A stretch of DNA of 5,659 nucleotides. Source: Bacilli bacterium. GTDB lineage: Bacteria; Bacillota_I; Bacilli_A; RFN20; CAG-826. Position 1 is the stretch's first letter; every line of letters starts with the position of its first letter. Below the pieces are notes generated by a model. The model saw only the letters and a program-made list of their open reading frames with translations, was not told where the DNA came from and ran no database searches. The stretch spans positions 1-5,659 of the forward strand of contig JAFZLN010000075.1 of the NCBI GenBank assembly GCA_017551465.1, written 5' to 3'. The translations under genes and the position numbers were made by a program. Positions 4,214-5,659 of the stretch are shown here, piece by piece.

Positions 4214-5659
4214 ATGCTTAGACTCGTTAACATCAAAAAGAATTACGAAATGAAAAACCAAGAGCCTGTGAGGGCCCTTAGAGGTGTTTCAGTTAACTTT
4301 AGACGTAATGAGTTTGTCGCTGTTCTTGGTCCTTCTGGATGTGGTAAAACCACATTATTAAATATTATCGGTGGTCTTGACCGTTATAGTGGTGGGGATT
4401 TAATCATCAAAGATAAATCCACGAAAAACTATTCCGATTATGATTGGGATACATATCGTAACCACTCCATCGGTTTTGTTTTCCAAGCCTATAACTTAAT
4501 CGGTCACCAAAGCATCTCTAAGAACGTTGAACTTGCTTTAACAATCGCTGGTGTTGATAAAAAAGAGAGAAAAGAAAGAGCCTATAAAGCCTTAGAAAAA
4601 GTTGGCTTAAAAGGCATGGAAAAGAAAAAACCAAACCAACTCTCTGGTGGTCAAATGCAAAGAGTCGCTATTGCTAGAGCATTAGTGAACAATCCTGAAA
4701 TCTTATTAGCCGATGAACCAACCGGTGCTCTTGATAGTGAAACTAGTGTGCAAATCATGAATTTGCTTAAAGAAGTCGCTAAAAACCGTTTGGTTATCAT
4801 GGTTACTCATAACCCAGATTTAGCTAAGAAATATGCCACACGTATCGTCAAAATGTTCGATGGTGTGATTACTGGCGATAGCAATCCATTCAATGGTGTT
4901 GATTGCCCAACAAGGACTGTCTACCGCTGCCCAAAATGTGGCACGATAATCCAACACCAATTAGATAGATGTCCAAAGTGTGGCGTTCTAGCCAAATATC
5001 CCGATGATGATAGTGGTAATAAAGGTAAAAAGAAGAAGAGCTCCATGTCCTTCTTTACCGCTACTGCTTTATCCGTTGCTAACTTATTCTCTAAGAGTAA
5101 ACGTACAGTACTTGTTGCCATTGCCGGTAGCATTGGTATCTTTGGTGTGTCCACGGTTCTTGCCGCTTCGACTGGTGTCCGTGGCTATATCGATAAGATG
5201 CAAGATGATATGCTTTCAAGCTATCCTTTACAAATCCAAGAAGAAACCGTTGACTATACATCTTTGATGACGGGTCTATATAAAGATACCGATTCTAAGA
5301 TTGTTGACTTTGATACCTCCACTCGTGTTGGTCTTAACTCAATGATTGACTACTTAATGAACCGCTATAGTGATTTAACAGCGGTCAAAACCAATACCAT
5401 TGATGACAACTTAGTGGAATTCGTGAAAGAAATCCCACAAGAATATGTCGCTGCGACATCTTATAGTTATGGTATTGATCCAACAAATAATATCTTTACT
5501 AACTGGGTCCCATATCAAGGCGCGGAGAGCATGAATATTTCTCTTAACGGTCTTACTCAACGTTACATCGCTGAACTTAAAACCGTTAATGGTTTTTCAC
5601 AATACGCAAGCTATGTTGATTTATTTACTGACTTTATGAAGCTCCTCCCAGGAGATGAA
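4214..5659 (+). CDS. MacB-like ABC exporter, ATPase fused to FtsX-type permease, with zinc-ribbon linker; 3' end missing
   Basis: The frame is open for 482 codons to the right edge. Residues 1 to about 220 are a complete LolD/MacB-type ATPase: Walker A GPSGCGKT (39-46), Q-loop Q91, signature LSGGQ (143-147), Walker B LLADEP with D167 and E168, and H-loop H199. After SNPF (223-226) comes a linker with two CPKCG knuckles (C239, C242, C253, C256), a probable zinc ribbon, then a Lys-rich stretch. SSMSFFTATALS (276-287) and a first membrane helix (about 298-320) begin the permease. From about 322 the sequence is soluble and presumably extracytoplasmic, with SSYPLQI resembling large Bacillota ATPase-permease fusions. 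Three further C-terminal helices would be expected beyond the edge. Such proteins export or extract peptides, lipids or drugs by a MacB/FtsX-like mechanism; the substrate here is unknown. The gene has its own promoter and Shine-Dalgarno. Confidence 0.92.
   Translation, partial: MLRLVNIKKNYEMKNQEPVRALRGVSVNFRRNEFVAVLGPSGCGKTTLLNIIGGLDRYSGGDLIIKDKSTKNYSDYDWDTYRNHSIGFVFQAYNLIGHQSISKNVELALTIAGVDKKERKERAYKALEKVGLKGMEKKKPNQLSGGQMQRVAIARALVNNPEILLADEPTGALDSETSVQIMNLLKEVAKNRLVIMVTHNPDLAKKYATRIVKMFDGVITGDSNPFNGVDCPTRTVYRCPKCGTIIQHQLDRCPKCGVLAKYPDDDSGNKGKKKKSSMSFFTATALSVANLFSKSKRTVLVAIAGSIGIFGVSTVLAASTGVRGYIDKMQDDMLSSYPLQIQEETVDYTSLMTGLYKDTDSKIVDFDTSTRVGLNSMIDYLMNRYSDLTAVKTNTIDDNLVEFVKEIPQEYVAATSYSYGIDPTNNIFTNWVPYQGAESMNISLNGLTQRYIAELKTVNGFSQYASYVDLFTDFMKLLPGDE

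Noticed and set aside
4921..5267. Frames at 4921-5154 (minus) and 5004-5267 (plus).
   Set aside because: Both lie within the ABC exporter frame, which continues through them with the zinc ribbon and first permease helix.
1..5659. CRISPR array, tRNA or rRNA genes, insertion sequence, attachment site or replication origin.
   Set aside because: No regular repeat-spacer pattern, cloverleaf, transposase frame, terminal repeats or DnaA-box cluster was seen on reading the window.

Overview
The window is AT-rich DNA using the standard bacterial code: reading frames end in TAA or TAG, tryptophan is TGG, and no in-frame TGA occurs in the long frames. Purine-rich Shine-Dalgarno sites, an anaerobic (class III) ribonucleotide reductase, and a fused ATPase-permease of a type common in Bacillota suggest an anaerobic, low-GC Gram-positive bacterium. 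An uncultured gut lineage of Bacilli or Erysipelotrichia is possible, but this is inferred from gene content and style, not a database match.

Layout. (1) Bases 1-2236, minus strand: nrdD, anaerobic ribonucleoside-triphosphate reductase, running off the left edge. It keeps the ATP-cone, active-site cysteines, zinc site and glycyl-radical loop, and carries a C-terminal glutaredoxin-like domain. (2) Bases 2237-2455: its leader and promoter region, then a clear intrinsic terminator for the gene upstream. (3) Bases 2456-3013, minus strand: a TetR/AcrR-family repressor with a well-formed promoter and Shine-Dalgarno. (4) Bases 3014-3152: a divergent control region dense in inverted and direct repeats. 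(5) Bases 3153-4110, plus strand: two overlapping genes for small two-helix membrane proteins that appear to be diverged copies of each other. (6) Bases 4111-4213: a terminator whose hairpin overlaps the promoter of the next gene. (7) Bases 4214-5659, plus strand: the N-terminal half of a MacB-like ABC exporter (ATPase fused to an FtsX-type permease) with a four-cysteine zinc ribbon between the two parts; it runs off the right edge.

How the parts may work together. nrdD supplies deoxynucleotides without oxygen and is probably unrelated to the rest. The TetR gene, the membrane-protein pair and the ABC gene look like one accessory envelope or export locus: a repressor divergent from membrane genes, followed by an exporter. 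The regulatory link is inferred from position and repeats only. Most novel are the uncharacterised membrane-protein pair, the zinc ribbon in the exporter, and the repeats at the promoters.
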